Notes: generated from the letters alone by a model not told the origin. Shown: positions 41,141-51,580, counted from the first letter of the stretch. The stretch is 64,000 nucleotides of DNA from Streptomyces sp. Ru62 (GCF_002920615.1 NZ_PQSU01000002.1:372001-436000), one strand, 5' to 3'. Program-made: numbers and translations.

Positions 41141-41227
41141 ACGGTCCCGGACCGCTGAACCGCACACGGTCCCGGACCGCTGAACCCGACCCCGATGCCG
41201 GACGGGCTCCTGCCCGCCCGGCATCGG
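41141..41227 (+). terminator. Direct repeats and terminator after the NGFYG gene
   Basis: A 21-bp sequence containing the inverted repeat CGGTCC-C-GGACCG occurs at 41141-41161 and again at 41166-41186. A long hairpin follows at 41192-41227: CCGATGCCGG / CCGGCATCGG capped by CGGGC-TCCT-GCCCG with one A-C mismatch. Together they should stop plus-strand transcription. Confidence 0.65.
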
Positions 41228-41296
41228 CATGCCGCGCACCGCGGAACGGAAGATCGCCGGCAGTCGCGATGCCTGGTACTGCTCCGGAGATCCGCT

Positions 41297-41323
41297 GGGC
41301 GCCCGGTGCCGCACCGGGCGCCC
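41297..41323 (-). terminator. Terminator of pepN
   Basis: Perfect 12-bp stem GGGCGCCCGGTG / CACCGGGCGCCC with a 3-nt loop, 19 nt beyond the pepN stop codon on the minus strand. Confidence 0.7.
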
Positions 41324-41341
41324 CCGTCGCCGTGTCGGCCG

Positions 41342-43918
41342 CTACTCGGCGGAGCCCGCCGCGTCCGCCGCCTGGGCCTTCAAGGCCCGTTCGACGCCCG
41401 CGCGGGACTCCGAGACGAGGCGGCGCAGGGCCGCGGTCGGCTCGGCCGAGGCCAGCCAGGCGTCCGTCTTGGCCAGGGTCTCCTCGGAGACCTGGACGGA
41501 CGGGTAGAGGCCGATCGCGATCTGCTGGGCGATCTCGTGCGAACGGGAGTCCCAGATGCCCTTGACGACCTCGAAGTACTTGTCCGTGTACGGCGCGAGG
41601 AGTTCCCGCTGGTCGGTCTGCACGAAGCCGCCGATCACGGCCTCCTGCACCGCGTTCGGCAGCTTGTCGGAGTCGATCACCGAGGACCAGGCCTCCGCCT
41701 TCGCCTCCGGCGTCGGGCGGGCCGCGCGGGCGGTGGCCGCGTGCCGTTCGCCGGCCGCCGTCTTGTCCCGCTCGTACTCGCCGGCGATCTCCGCCTCGTC
41801 GTACCGGCCGACGGCCGCGAGCCGCTGGACGAACGCCCAGCGCAGCTCGGTGTCCACGGCCAGGCCCTCGACGGTCTGCGTGCCGTCGAGCAGGGCCTCC
41901 AGCAGGTCGAGCTGCTCCGGGGTGCGCGCGGTCGCCGCGAAGGCCCGCGCCCAGGCCAGCTGGTGGTCACTGCCCGGCTCGGCCGCGCGCAGATGGGCCA
42001 GCGTGGCGTCCGTCCAGCGGGTCAGCAGGGCCTCGCGGGTGGCCGGGGCGGCGTACAGGTCGATGGCCAGCTTGACCTGGCGGTGCAGGGACTGCACCAC
42101 GCCGATGTCGGACTCCTTGCCGATGCCGGACAGCACCAGGGAGAGGTAGTCGCGGGTGGCCAGCTCGGCGTCCCGCGTCATGTCCCAGGCCGACGCCCAG
42201 CACAGGGCGCGCGGCAGGGACGCCTCGAAGTCGCCGAGGTGCTCGGTGACGGCCTTCAGGGACTCCTCGTCCAGGCGGACCTTCGCGTACGACAGGTCGT
42301 CGTCGTTGAGGAGGATCACCGCCGGGCGGCGCCTGCCCGCGAGCTGCGGTACGGCGGTCAGCTCGCCGTCCACGTCCAGCTCGATCCGCTCGCCGCGCAC
42401 CAGCTTGCCCGCGTCCGACAGGTCGTAGAGGCCGATCGCGATGCGGTGCGGGCGCAGGGTCGGCTCGCCCTTGGCGCCGGCCGGCAGCGCCGGGGCCTCC
42501 TGGCGGACGGCGAAGGAGGTGATCACGCCCTCGGCGTCGGTCTCCACCTCCGGGCGCAGGATGTTGATCCCGGCCGTCTCCAGCCACTTCTTCGACCAGG
42601 TCTTCAGATCGCGGCCGGAGGTCTTCTCCAGGGCGCCGAGCAGGTCGGAAAGGCGCGTGTTGCCGAACGCGTGCGCCTTGAAGTACGCCTGCACGCCCTT
42701 GAAGAACGCGTCCTCGCCGACGTAGGCGACGAGCTGCTTCAGCACGCTCGCACCCTTGGCGTACGTGATGCCGTCGAAGTTGACGAGGACGTCGTCCAGG
42801 TCGCGGATGTCCGCCATGATCGGGTGCGTGGACGGCAGCTGGTCCTGCCGGTACGCCCAGGTCTTCATCGAGTTCGCGAACGTCGTCCACGAGTGGGGCC
42901 AGCGCGAGCCGGGGGCCGCGGCCTGGCAGGCGATGGAGGTGTAGGTGGCGAACGACTCGTTCAGCCACAGGTCGTTCCACCACTCCATGGTGACCAGGTC
43001 GCCGAACCACATGTGGGCCAGCTCGTGCAGGATGGTCTCCGCGCGGACCTCGTACGCCGCGTCGGTCACCTTGGACCGGAAGACGTACTGGTCGCGGATG
43101 GTCACCGCGCCCGCGTTCTCCATCGCGCCCGCGTTGAACTCGGGCACGAAGAGCTGGTCGTACTTCTCGAACGGGTAGGCGTAGTCGAACTTCTCCTGGA
43201 ACCAGTCGAAGCCCTGCCGCGTGACCTCGAAGATCGCGTCGGAGTCCAGGAACTCGGCGAGCGAGGGCCGGCAGTAGATGCCGAGCGGCACGGACTGCCC
43301 GTCCTTCTCGTACACGCTGTGCACGGAGTGGTACGGGCCGACGATCAGCGCGGTGACGTACGTGGAGATCCGCGGGGTCGGCGCGAAGACCCAGACGTTG
43401 TCCTTGGGCTCCGGGGTCGGCGAGTTGGAAATGACCGTCCAGCCCTCGGGCGCCTTCACGGTGAACTGGAAGGTGGCCTTCAGGTCCGGCTGCTCGAAGG
43501 AGGCGAAGACGCGGCGGGCGTCCGGGACCTCGAACTGGGTGTACAGGTAGGCCTGGTCGTCGACCGGGTCGACGAACCGGTGCAGGCCCTCGCCGGTGTT
43601 GGTGTAGGCGCAGTCCGCGACGACCCGTAGGACGTTGGGCCCTTCCAGCAGCCCGGGCAGCGCGATCCGCGAGTCCTTGAAGACCTCGGCGGCGTCCAGG
43701 TGGTCACCGTTGAGGACCACCTCGTGGACGGCCGGGGCCACCAGGTCGATGAAGGACTCGGTGCCACCGCGGGCCACGTCGAAGCGCACCGTGGTCACGG
43801 ACCGGTAGGTACCGCCCTCCTGCGCGCCGGAGAGGTCGAGATCGATCTCGTACGAGTCAACGGTGAGCAGCTCGGCCCGCTGCTGCGCCTCTTCGCGAGT
43901 CAGGTTTGTGCCAGGCAC
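41342..43918 (-). CDS. pepN: Aminopeptidase N, M1 family
   Basis: This 858-residue protein has an N-terminal beta domain from SYEIDLDLSGAQ, the exopeptidase motif FNAGAMENAGAVT (about 258-270), zinc site HELAHMWFGDLVTMEWWNDLWLNESFATY (HExxH about 296-300, Glu about 319) and a large helical C-terminal domain. It removes N-terminal residues from peptides in the cytoplasm. GTG start (VPGTNLTREEAQQ) with GGAGA upstream. The length is normal for actinobacterial PepN. Confidence 0.97.
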   Translation of the reverse strand: MPGTNLTREEAQQRAELLTVDSYEIDLDLSGAQEGGTYRSVTTVRFDVARGGTESFIDLVAPAVHEVVLNGDHLDAAEVFKDSRIALPGLLEGPNVLRVVADCAYTNTGEGLHRFVDPVDDQAYLYTQFEVPDARRVFASFEQPDLKATFQFTVKAPEGWTVISNSPTPEPKDNVWVFAPTPRISTYVTALIVGPYHSVHSVYEKDGQSVPLGIYCRPSLAEFLDSDAIFEVTRQGFDWFQEKFDYAYPFEKYDQLFVPEFNAGAMENAGAVTIRDQYVFRSKVTDAAYEVRAETILHELAHMWFGDLVTMEWWNDLWLNESFATYTSIACQAAAPGSRWPHSWTTFANSMKTWAYRQDQLPSTHPIMADIRDLDDVLVNFDGITYAKGASVLKQLVAYVGEDAFFKGVQAYFKAHAFGNTRLSDLLGALEKTSGRDLKTWSKKWLETAGINILRPEVETDAEGVITSFAVRQEAPALPAGAKGEPTLRPHRIAIGLYDLSDAGKLVRGERIELDVDGELTAVPQLAGRRRPAVILLNDDDLSYAKVRLDEESLKAVTEHLGDFEASLPRALCWASAWDMTRDAELATRDYLSLVLSGIGKESDIGVVQSLHRQVKLAIDLYAAPATREALLTRWTDATLAHLRAAEPGSDHQLAWARAFAATARTPEQLDLLEALLDGTQTVEGLAVDTELRWAFVQRLAAVGRYDEAEIAGEYERDKTAAGERHAATARAARPTPEAKAEAWSSVIDSDKLPNAVQEAVIGGFVQTDQRELLAPYTDKYFEVVKGIWDSRSHEIAQQIAIGLYPSVQVSEETLAKTDAWLASAEPTAALRRLVSESRAGVERALKAQAADAAGSAE

Positions 43919-44030
43919 GCGGTCATCTCCTCGTTATGTGTCGGTTGCGTCATCCTTCCATGGGATCGAGGGGGAACGCGATGTCCGTATCCCGCCGGTC
44001 GGCGCGGCGTCGCGGCGGGACGCTGGGCGC

Positions 44031-44507
44031 ATGACGACGTACACCGCACGGCCCGTCCCGGCCGAGGTCCTCAAGGAGCTGCGCACCGCCGACGACGCCG
44101 GCCGCCCCATGGCCGCCGTGCCGGACGCGGAGGGCGGCGCCCCGCTGCGCTGCTGCCTGCGCCACAGCACGCCGGGCGAGCTGATCGCCCTGGTCTCGTA
44201 CGCGCCGCTGCGCCGCTGGGCGGCCGCGACGGGCGCCGACCCGGGGGCCTACGACGAGCAGGGCCCCGTCTTCATCCACGCCGAGGAGTGCCCCGGCCCG
44301 GCCGGCGACGCCCTGCCCTTCACCAACTCCCACCGCGTCCTGCGCCGCTACTCGGCCGACGGCCGCATCCTCGGCGGCCGCCTGGTGGAGCACGCGGACG
44401 CCTTCGGCCCCGCCCTGACGGAGGCCCTCGCCGATCTGGAGGTGGCGGTGGTGCACGTGCGGGCGGTGGAGTACGGGTGCTTCCTGTACGAGGTGCGACG
44501 GGGGTAG
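44031..44507 (+). CDS. DUF1203 family protein
   Basis: This 158-residue soluble protein has CCLRHSTPGELIALVSYAPL, GPVFIHAEECPG, LPFTNSHRVLRRYSADGRILGG and VHVRAVEYGCFLYEVRRG. This is the pattern of DUF1203, a small domain of unknown function with conserved Cys/His. The ATG at 44031 has no clear SD. It converges with the M14 gene; nothing links it functionally to the neighbouring peptide cluster. Confidence 0.88.
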   Translation: MTTYTARPVPAEVLKELRTADDAGRPMAAVPDAEGGAPLRCCLRHSTPGELIALVSYAPLRRWAAATGADPGAYDEQGPVFIHAEECPGPAGDALPFTNSHRVLRRYSADGRILGGRLVEHADAFGPALTEALADLEVAVVHVRAVEYGCFLYEVRRG

Positions 44508-44595
44508 GCCACACGGGCGCGGCGCTCGCGGTGGCCGACGGTGCGGACCGGGCCGCCGCCTCGCTCCCTCGTGCGGTCGGACGCGACGGTCCTGG

Positions 44596-45855
44596 TCACC
44601 CGCACAGCCGGTCGGCGAGGTCCAGCATGGTGCGCAGGTGCAGTGCGGTCTGCGCGGAGACCGGGATCCAGCGCGGCTCGTACGTCTTGTCGAGCTCCCG
44701 GCACCACTCGCGGACCAGGTCCGTGAGGGCGTCGGCGGTGCCGGGGGCGGTGGCGGACAGGGCACGGCGCATCATGGCCGCCGCGCGCAGCGGGATGCGG
44801 CGGGCGGCGACGGCGAGGGTGGCGAAATGACCCCGGGAGCCGGCGCGCTCCTCGGCCCAGCCGGCGGCGATCGCCGGCGCCACGTCCAGCAGCTCCCGGG
44901 CGGCGCTGTGCAGGGGCAGCAGGTCTTCGGGTACGCCGTCGGCCGGGGCGCCCCCGAGCAGTGCCTTCAGCTCGCCGGTACGGGCCAGCAGCAGCTCGGC
45001 CGCCTGCGCGCTCTCGCGCCGCGGTTCGGGCGAGGGACGGGGATCGCTCACTGCCGGGACGGCCCAGGCCGGGGCCTCGACGAGGGCGGTGAGGGTGCCG
45101 TAGCGCCGGGGGTGGAGCCAGGTGCTCTCGGCGACGAAGCCGCTCGGGTCGCGTTCGCTCACGGTGCCGCCGTCCGTGAGCCGCAGGACACCGGGTGGGT
45201 GCGGCTGCCAGTCCGGGCCGTCCCCCGGGCGGTCGTCCAGGGGGATGTGCAGGCGCGCTGCCGTCTCCCGGAAGGCGCGCGCGGCTCCGGGCACCTCCCT
45301 GGTCTGCATCGTGAAGGCACCGCCGACCTCGATGCCGTGCAGGGTGAACTGTGCCGTGGGTCGCAGCTCGTCCAGCAGCCGTACGAGCGTCGCCGACTCC
45401 GGCAGCGGAGCGCGTCCGGTGCCCGGGGCGGGCGGCGACTCGGGCTGGCAGGCGAACTCCGGCCGGTAGAAGTGCCGGTGGCACTCCTCCAGGGACGGGG
45501 CCGGCTCCTCGGGCTGCCAGCCGTGTGCGAGGCGGGCGCCGTCCGGATCGAGGCACAACAGGAAGTGCCAGGTGCAGTCGAGCCGTTGGAGAACCTGGGG
45601 CCGGTGCGCCAGGAGGCGGGCGAGACGGAGCACGGAGGCACCGCCCACGGGTTCGTTGGCGTGCGCGCCCGCGACGGTGAGGAACCGCCGCTCACCGTGC
45701 CCGGCCGACAGCAACCACAAGGGCCGGCCCGCCCGGCTCCTCCCGGCCACGCGCAGCCGCAGCACCCCGGGCGCGGCCACGACCAGTGCGCGGGCCCGCT
45801 GTTCCAGTTCGCCGACGCCCGGGTAGAGCGCGCCGCGGGACCACGGTGTCCGCAC
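44596..45855 (-). CDS. M14-family zinc carboxypeptidase next to a 24-residue peptide gene
   Basis: This 419-residue cytoplasmic protein (no signal peptide) has the M14 motifs in order: H65-A-N-E68 (HxxE zinc pair), CLDPDGARL near 101, H173 in LHGIE (third zinc ligand) and E260 in ALVEAPAW (catalytic Glu). A helical domain of about 140 residues follows. M14 enzymes trim C-terminal residues or amides. The GTG at 45855 follows GGAG and lies 12 nt after the small peptide's stop codon, so the two are one transcription unit. The obvious candidate substrate is that peptide. No transport or export signal is visible. Confidence 0.88.
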   Translation of the reverse strand: MRTPWSRGALYPGVGELEQRARALVVAAPGVLRLRVAGRSRAGRPLWLLSAGHGERRFLTVAGAHANEPVGGASVLRLARLLAHRPQVLQRLDCTWHFLLCLDPDGARLAHGWQPEEPAPSLEECHRHFYRPEFACQPESPPAPGTGRAPLPESATLVRLLDELRPTAQFTLHGIEVGGAFTMQTREVPGAARAFRETAARLHIPLDDRPGDGPDWQPHPPGVLRLTDGGTVSERDPSGFVAESTWLHPRRYGTLTALVEAPAWAVPAVSDPRPSPEPRRESAQAAELLLARTGELKALLGGAPADGVPEDLLPLHSAARELLDVAPAIAAGWAEERAGSRGHFATLAVAARRIPLRAAAMMRRALSATAPGTADALTDLVREWCRELDKTYEPRWIPVSAQTALHLRTMLDLADRLCG

Positions 45856-45867
45856 CCGGGTCTCCGG

Positions 45868-45942
45868 TCAGGCGCCGCTGGAGTTGCTGTCCCCGGTGGT
45901 CTCCTTCTTCTCCAGCGGCCGGATCTCGATCTTCGTCGGCAT
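45868..45942 (-). CDS. 24-residue putative RiPP/microcin-C-like precursor peptide
   Basis: A minus-strand ORF starts at ATG 45942 with GAAGGAGAG five nt upstream, one of the best ribosome binding sites in the window, and stops at 45868. The peptide starts MPTKIEIRPLEKKE (charged, leader-like) and ends SNSSGA (small polar, core-like). It is followed after 12 nt by an M14 carboxypeptidase and is divergent from a ThiF-like adenylating enzyme and an M50-like peptidase, both with PqqD-like domains. The combination strongly suggests a ribosomally made, post-translationally modified peptide. The modification itself is not deducible. Confidence 0.7.
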   Translation of the reverse strand: MPTKIEIRPLEKKETTGDSNSSGA

Positions 45943-46065
45943 GTCAACTCTCCTTCTTCGTAGAGGTGTTGAGCGTTTCCATGGGACGCCCGAGGGTAGG
46001 CCCTGTCAAGAGCGACCGGTGCGTCCGAAGTGCTGGGGGACATTCCGGATGGCGAAGGAGCCCCT

Positions 46066-47214
46066 GTGACAGGTGCGGTGGAAGCGCTCGGCCGGCCTCG
46101 TGTCAAGCCCGAGCACCGGCCCTACCGGACGGTGGACGGCCACGTCCGGATCGGCGGGGTGGTCTACGGCATCGGCGCGGAGATCACGGACCCGCAGGGC
46201 TGGGTCTGGTCGCTTGTCCAGGCGCTGGACGGATCCCGCGGGCCCGAGGACGTGGTCCACGAGGTGCTCCGCCGGCACCGGGACATCGCGGACCTGGACG
46301 GCGCGGACGTACGGCAGGCGCTGGCCGACCTCGTCGACGCCGGATTCGTGGAGGACATGGACGCACCCATCCCCCTGACCCGGCGGGAACAGGTGCGCTA
46401 CAGCCGGGGTGTCCCGCTGCTGCGCTGGATGGATCGCGGGCCGCGCACCAGCGCATGGGACGCCCAGCTCCGGCTGCGTGAGTCCCGGGTGCTGCTGCTG
46501 GGCCTCGGCGGGACGGGCGGGCAGGCGGCCCTGAGCCTGGTGGCGTCCGGTGTCGGAAGGCTGCACTGCGTGGAACCCGACGTGGTGGAGCTGTCCAACC
46601 TCAACCGGCAGATCCTCTACCGCGAGGACGACATCGGCCGGCCCAAGCTGGAGGCGGCGCTCGCGACCCTGCGCGCGCTGAACTCGGACGTGACCCTCAC
46701 CGGGGAGCGGAGGCCGGTGCGGGCCCCCGACGAGCTGGCGGAGCTGATCGCCACGGCCCGCGCCGCGAAGGCGCCCTACGACCTTCTCGTCCTCGCCGCC
46801 GACCGGCCCACCGCCCTGCGAAGCTGGACCAACCGTGTCTGCCTGGACGCCGGGCTTCCGTGGGTGGAGGGCGGGTACCGGGGGCCGGTGGCGAGCGCGG
46901 GCGTGTACGTCCCCGGACACGGTGCCTGCTGGGAGTGCCTGCGGGACGGGGAGTTCGCCCGGCGCGATCTGCGGCTGCCGCCCGGACAGGACGAGGAGAT
47001 CGCCTCGCCCCGACTGCCGTGGAATCCGGCCGGCGCGGTCACGGCCGGCCTGTCCGGGACGCTGCTCGCCCACGCGGCGGTGGCCGTGCTGACCGGGATC
47101 CCGCCCCTGGAGCCGGGCTTCCGCTTCGGGGTGAACCTGATGGTGCCGGGCGACCCGGTCCTGGAGCGCTTCCCCCGCCGCCCCGGCTGCCCCGCCTGCG
47201 GGCAGCACGGGTGA
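46066..47214 (+). CDS. ThiF/MccB-type adenylating enzyme with N-terminal PqqD-like domain
   Basis: The 382-residue protein starts at GTG 46066 with AAGGAG 5 nt upstream; an ATG at 46030 lacks an SD. Residues about 15-100 form a PqqD/RRE-like winged helix (HVRIGGVVYGIGAEITDPQGWVWSLVQALDG...VRQALADLVDAGFVEDM). From about 125 an E1-like Rossmann fold follows with GLGGTGG (146-152), ELSNLNRQILY (175 on) carrying the E1 arginine, and a four-cysteine zinc site C288/C291/C375/C378. No catalytic E1 cysteine domain is evident, as in MccB. Such enzymes adenylate a peptide or carrier-protein C-terminus. The divergent 24-residue peptide is the likely substrate. Confidence 0.9.
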   Translation: MTGAVEALGRPRVKPEHRPYRTVDGHVRIGGVVYGIGAEITDPQGWVWSLVQALDGSRGPEDVVHEVLRRHRDIADLDGADVRQALADLVDAGFVEDMDAPIPLTRREQVRYSRGVPLLRWMDRGPRTSAWDAQLRLRESRVLLLGLGGTGGQAALSLVASGVGRLHCVEPDVVELSNLNRQILYREDDIGRPKLEAALATLRALNSDVTLTGERRPVRAPDELAELIATARAAKAPYDLLVLAADRPTALRSWTNRVCLDAGLPWVEGGYRGPVASAGVYVPGHGACWECLRDGEFARRDLRLPPGQDEEIASPRLPWNPAGAVTAGLSGTLLAHAAVAVLTGIPPLEPGFRFGVNLMVPGDPVLERFPRRPGCPACGQHG

Positions 47215-48389
47215 CCGCCGGGCCCGTCCGGGTCCGGCTGCACGAGCTGAGCTGCCGGCCCGACGGCGAGGAGTGGATCGTCGGCCGGCTGGACACCGGA
47301 CGGCTGGTCGCGCTGCCCGAAGCCGGCAAGCGCGCGCTCGACCTGCTCGGCCGGGGCCTGACCACCGCCGAGACCGCCGAGCGGCTGCGGGCCGAGACCG
47401 GCGAGGACGTGGACGTGGCCGACTTCGTCGAGGCGCTCGTCGGTCTCGGCTTCGTCGCCGAGGTGGACGGCCGGAAGCTACCGGCGGCACCCGCGCCCGC
47501 GCCCGCCCTTGCCCGGATTCGCCCCCGGCACGTGCGCTGGTTGCTGAACCCCGTCCTCCCTCCCCTGCTCGGACTGCTGATCGCCGCGGTCCTGCTCACG
47601 CGGCCTCCCGTGCCGCCGAGTTACCACACCCTGCTGTGGAGCCGGCACGGCAGCGCGGTGATCGCACTCGGCGCGGGCTACGGCTGGGCGCTGCTCCTGC
47701 TGCACGAGTGCGCCCACCTGCTGACGGCCCGGGCCACCGGTGTGGCCGGGCGGATGCGGCTCGGCACCCGGTTGCAGTTCCTGGTGGTGCAGACCGACAT
47801 CAGCGGCATCGAGCTCGCGCCGCGCCGGCACCGGCTGACGGCCTACCTGGCCGGCATCGCCACCAACCTGGCCTTCGCCTCGGCGTTCGCGCTCGCCACG
47901 CTCGCCGTGGACGGCACCCCGCGGCGGATCCTGGCCGCCCTCGCGCTGTTGTCGCTGCTTCCGCTCCCCTTCCAGTTCCTGGTCTTCATGCGCACGGACG
48001 TGTACTTCGTCCTCCAGGACCTGCTGCGCTGCCGGGACCTCTACGGGGACGGCGTCTCCTACATGCGCCATGTCACCCGGCGGCTGCTGCGCCGGGCCCG
48101 CGCGCAAGCCGACCCCAGCCGGGCGTTGCCCGCCCACGAACGGCGAGCGGTCCGCGCCTACAGCCTGGTCCTCGTGCTCGGCACCGCCCTGTGCCTGGGG
48201 TTCCTGGCCACCGTGACCCTGCCCGCCGACATCGCTCTCCTCGCCCGCTCCGGGGCCCGGCTGAGACCGGGCCGGCCGGTCACCCAGTGGCTGGACTCCC
48301 TGGCGGTGGTCCTCGCCCTCGGCGGGGTCCACGTGCTGTGGCTGCGGACGTGGTGGCGGGGCAGGCGGGAGCGCCACCGGCGTCCCTGA
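47211..48389 (+). CDS. M50-like membrane metallopeptidase with N-terminal PqqD-like domain
   Basis: The 392-residue protein starts at GTG 47211, overlapping the ThiF stop (GTGA). Residues 5-90 again look like a PqqD-type winged helix (LHELSCRPDGEEWIVGRLDTGRLVALPEAGKRALDLL...VEALVGLGFVAEVDG). Five or six membrane helices follow, with the zinc motif H165-E-C-A-H169 in a hydrophobic helix and MRTDVYFVLQDL further on, resembling the third-ligand region of site-2 proteases. Peptidases of this kind next to peptide modifiers remove leaders inside the membrane or help export. Translational coupling to ThiF implies equal dosage. Confidence 0.85.
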   Translation: MTAGPVRVRLHELSCRPDGEEWIVGRLDTGRLVALPEAGKRALDLLGRGLTTAETAERLRAETGEDVDVADFVEALVGLGFVAEVDGRKLPAAPAPAPALARIRPRHVRWLLNPVLPPLLGLLIAAVLLTRPPVPPSYHTLLWSRHGSAVIALGAGYGWALLLLHECAHLLTARATGVAGRMRLGTRLQFLVVQTDISGIELAPRRHRLTAYLAGIATNLAFASAFALATLAVDGTPRRILAALALLSLLPLPFQFLVFMRTDVYFVLQDLLRCRDLYGDGVSYMRHVTRRLLRRARAQADPSRALPAHERRAVRAYSLVLVLGTALCLGFLATVTLPADIALLARSGARLRPGRPVTQWLDSLAVVLALGGVHVLWLRTWWRGRRERHRRP

Positions 48390-48415
48390 GGTCCGCGTGG
48401 CACGAGGGACACGGG

Positions 48416-48487
48416 AAAGGGGCGGCCGGGACGAGGCAAAGGGGCGGCCGGGACAGGGAAAGGGGCGGCCGGGAATGGCCGCCCCTT
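48416..48487 (+). terminator. Terminator with triplicated left arm
   Basis: AAAGGGGCGGCCGGGA occurs at 48416, 48438 and 48459. The last copy forms a perfect 11-bp stem AAGGGGCGGCC / GGCCGCCCCTT (48460-48470, 48477-48487) with a 6-nt loop and TTGTT after it. The same right arm could pair with either upstream copy. It lies between the convergent M50-like and asd genes. Confidence 0.7.
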
Positions 48488-48502
48488 GTTCCGAGGTGCG
48501 GG

Positions 48503-50403
<1,901 letters not shown>

Positions 50404-50404
50404 C

Positions 50405-51571
50405 ATGACCGCCGGACACGAGGACGCACGGGGCGCCGAAAGCGGCGGACAGCACGGGGAGCTCGGGGAGCACGGACAGCACGGGGGGCAGCGGGAGCCC
50501 GGACAGCGCGGGGAGCAGCGAGGGGACGGCGAGCGCGGGGAGCAGTGGGGGAGCCGCGAGCACGGGGAGCGGTGGAGGAACGGCGAGTACGGCGTGTACG
50601 GGGGGCAGCGGGGGAACGGCGAGCGCGGGGACGGGGAGCGCGGGGAGCAGTGCGGGAGCGGCGAGTACCGCGAACACGGCGAGCACGGGGGGTACGACGG
50701 CATGGACGCCCTCATGGCCGCGATCACCGGAGACCCCCTGCCGGAGGAGGCCCGGCGGGACCCCGTCCTCCTCGCCGAACACCGGGCGGCCGAGGCCGAC
50801 GTGGCCGTGCTGCGGGACCAACTCGCGTGGCTGGCCGGGGCGCTGACGGGGGAGGACACCGTGGAGGAGGCCGAGTCGTCCCCGGACGCCGTCTCCGCCC
50901 CGCCCCCGGCCCGGCGCCCCCGCAGCCGTACCCACTCCTCCGCCCCCACCCGGCCGGCCGGGCCGCCCCGCCCCGGGCGGGCGAGTGGGCCCCGCCGGGC
51001 CCTGCGGATCGCGCTCGGCTCGCTCGCCGGTGCCGCGGCCTTCTCCCTGGTCCTGGGCTTCGGCTGGCTGGTGGCCGAGGGCGGTGGTGGCGGCGGGGCG
51101 GACGACAAGAGCGGGGCCTCGTCGGCGGCCAAGGGGAATGCCGACGCGACGGGCCAGGAGGCCGGGCCCGGCGGACGGCCGGCGGACCCGGAGCGGGAGC
51201 TGGCCTGCTCCCGGCTCGTCGTGGAGGGCACTGTGGCGCGGGTGGAACGGGAGAAGGACGCTCCCGGGAGCGCCGTCCCCGGGAGCGGCCCTGGGAGCGC
51301 CGCGAGCGCCCCCGGCAGCCGGGTCACGCTGACCGTGGTCCGCTCCTACCGGCCCGCGCAGGGCCCGGCCGAGGTCCGCTTCCTGCTCGACGTGGACGCG
51401 CGGCCGGCACCCCGCGTGGGCCAGCACGTGCTGGTGCGGGTCGGCCGGGGCGAGCGGTACGCGAGCCTGTGGGCCGTCGGTGACTCCCGCGTGGCCGCCG
51501 CCCGCGCCTGGGTCACCGAGGCCCTGCCCGGTTCCCGGACCCTGGCCTGCCCCTCGGGCGACGCGTCCTGA
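50405..51571 (+). CDS. Repeat-rich single-span membrane protein, probable sigma regulator
   Basis: The 388-residue protein starts at ATG 50405. Residues 1-99 are a low-complexity tract of G-E-H/R-G-E-Q/R-type units. A helical segment beginning MDALMAAITGDPLPEEARRDPVLLAEHRAAEADVAVLRDQLAWLAGAL follows (MDALMA at 50702), which would make a sensible alternative start. After a basic Pro-rich linker there is one helix (about 200-222, ALRIALGSLAGAAAFSLVLGFGWLV) and an extracytoplasmic beta-rich domain with two Cys (LACSRL, LACPSG). Topology matches an anti-sigma factor for the gene 1 bp upstream, but there is no zinc motif. Confidence 0.75.
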   Translation: MTAGHEDARGAESGGQHGELGEHGQHGGQREPGQRGEQRGDGERGEQWGSREHGERWRNGEYGVYGGQRGNGERGDGERGEQCGSGEYREHGEHGGYDGMDALMAAITGDPLPEEARRDPVLLAEHRAAEADVAVLRDQLAWLAGALTGEDTVEEAESSPDAVSAPPPARRPRSRTHSSAPTRPAGPPRPGRASGPRRALRIALGSLAGAAAFSLVLGFGWLVAEGGGGGGADDKSGASSAAKGNADATGQEAGPGGRPADPERELACSRLVVEGTVARVEREKDAPGSAVPGSGPGSAASAPGSRVTLTVVRSYRPAQGPAEVRFLLDVDARPAPRVGQHVLVRVGRGERYASLWAVGDSRVAAARAWVTEALPGSRTLACPSGDAS

Positions 51572-51580
51572 GCGGGAAAG

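Noticed and set aside
45786..46481. Plus-strand ORF spanning the 24-codon gene and the divergent promoter
   Set aside because: Crosses the divergent promoter region and lies in a different frame from the ThiF gene with no motif or SD.
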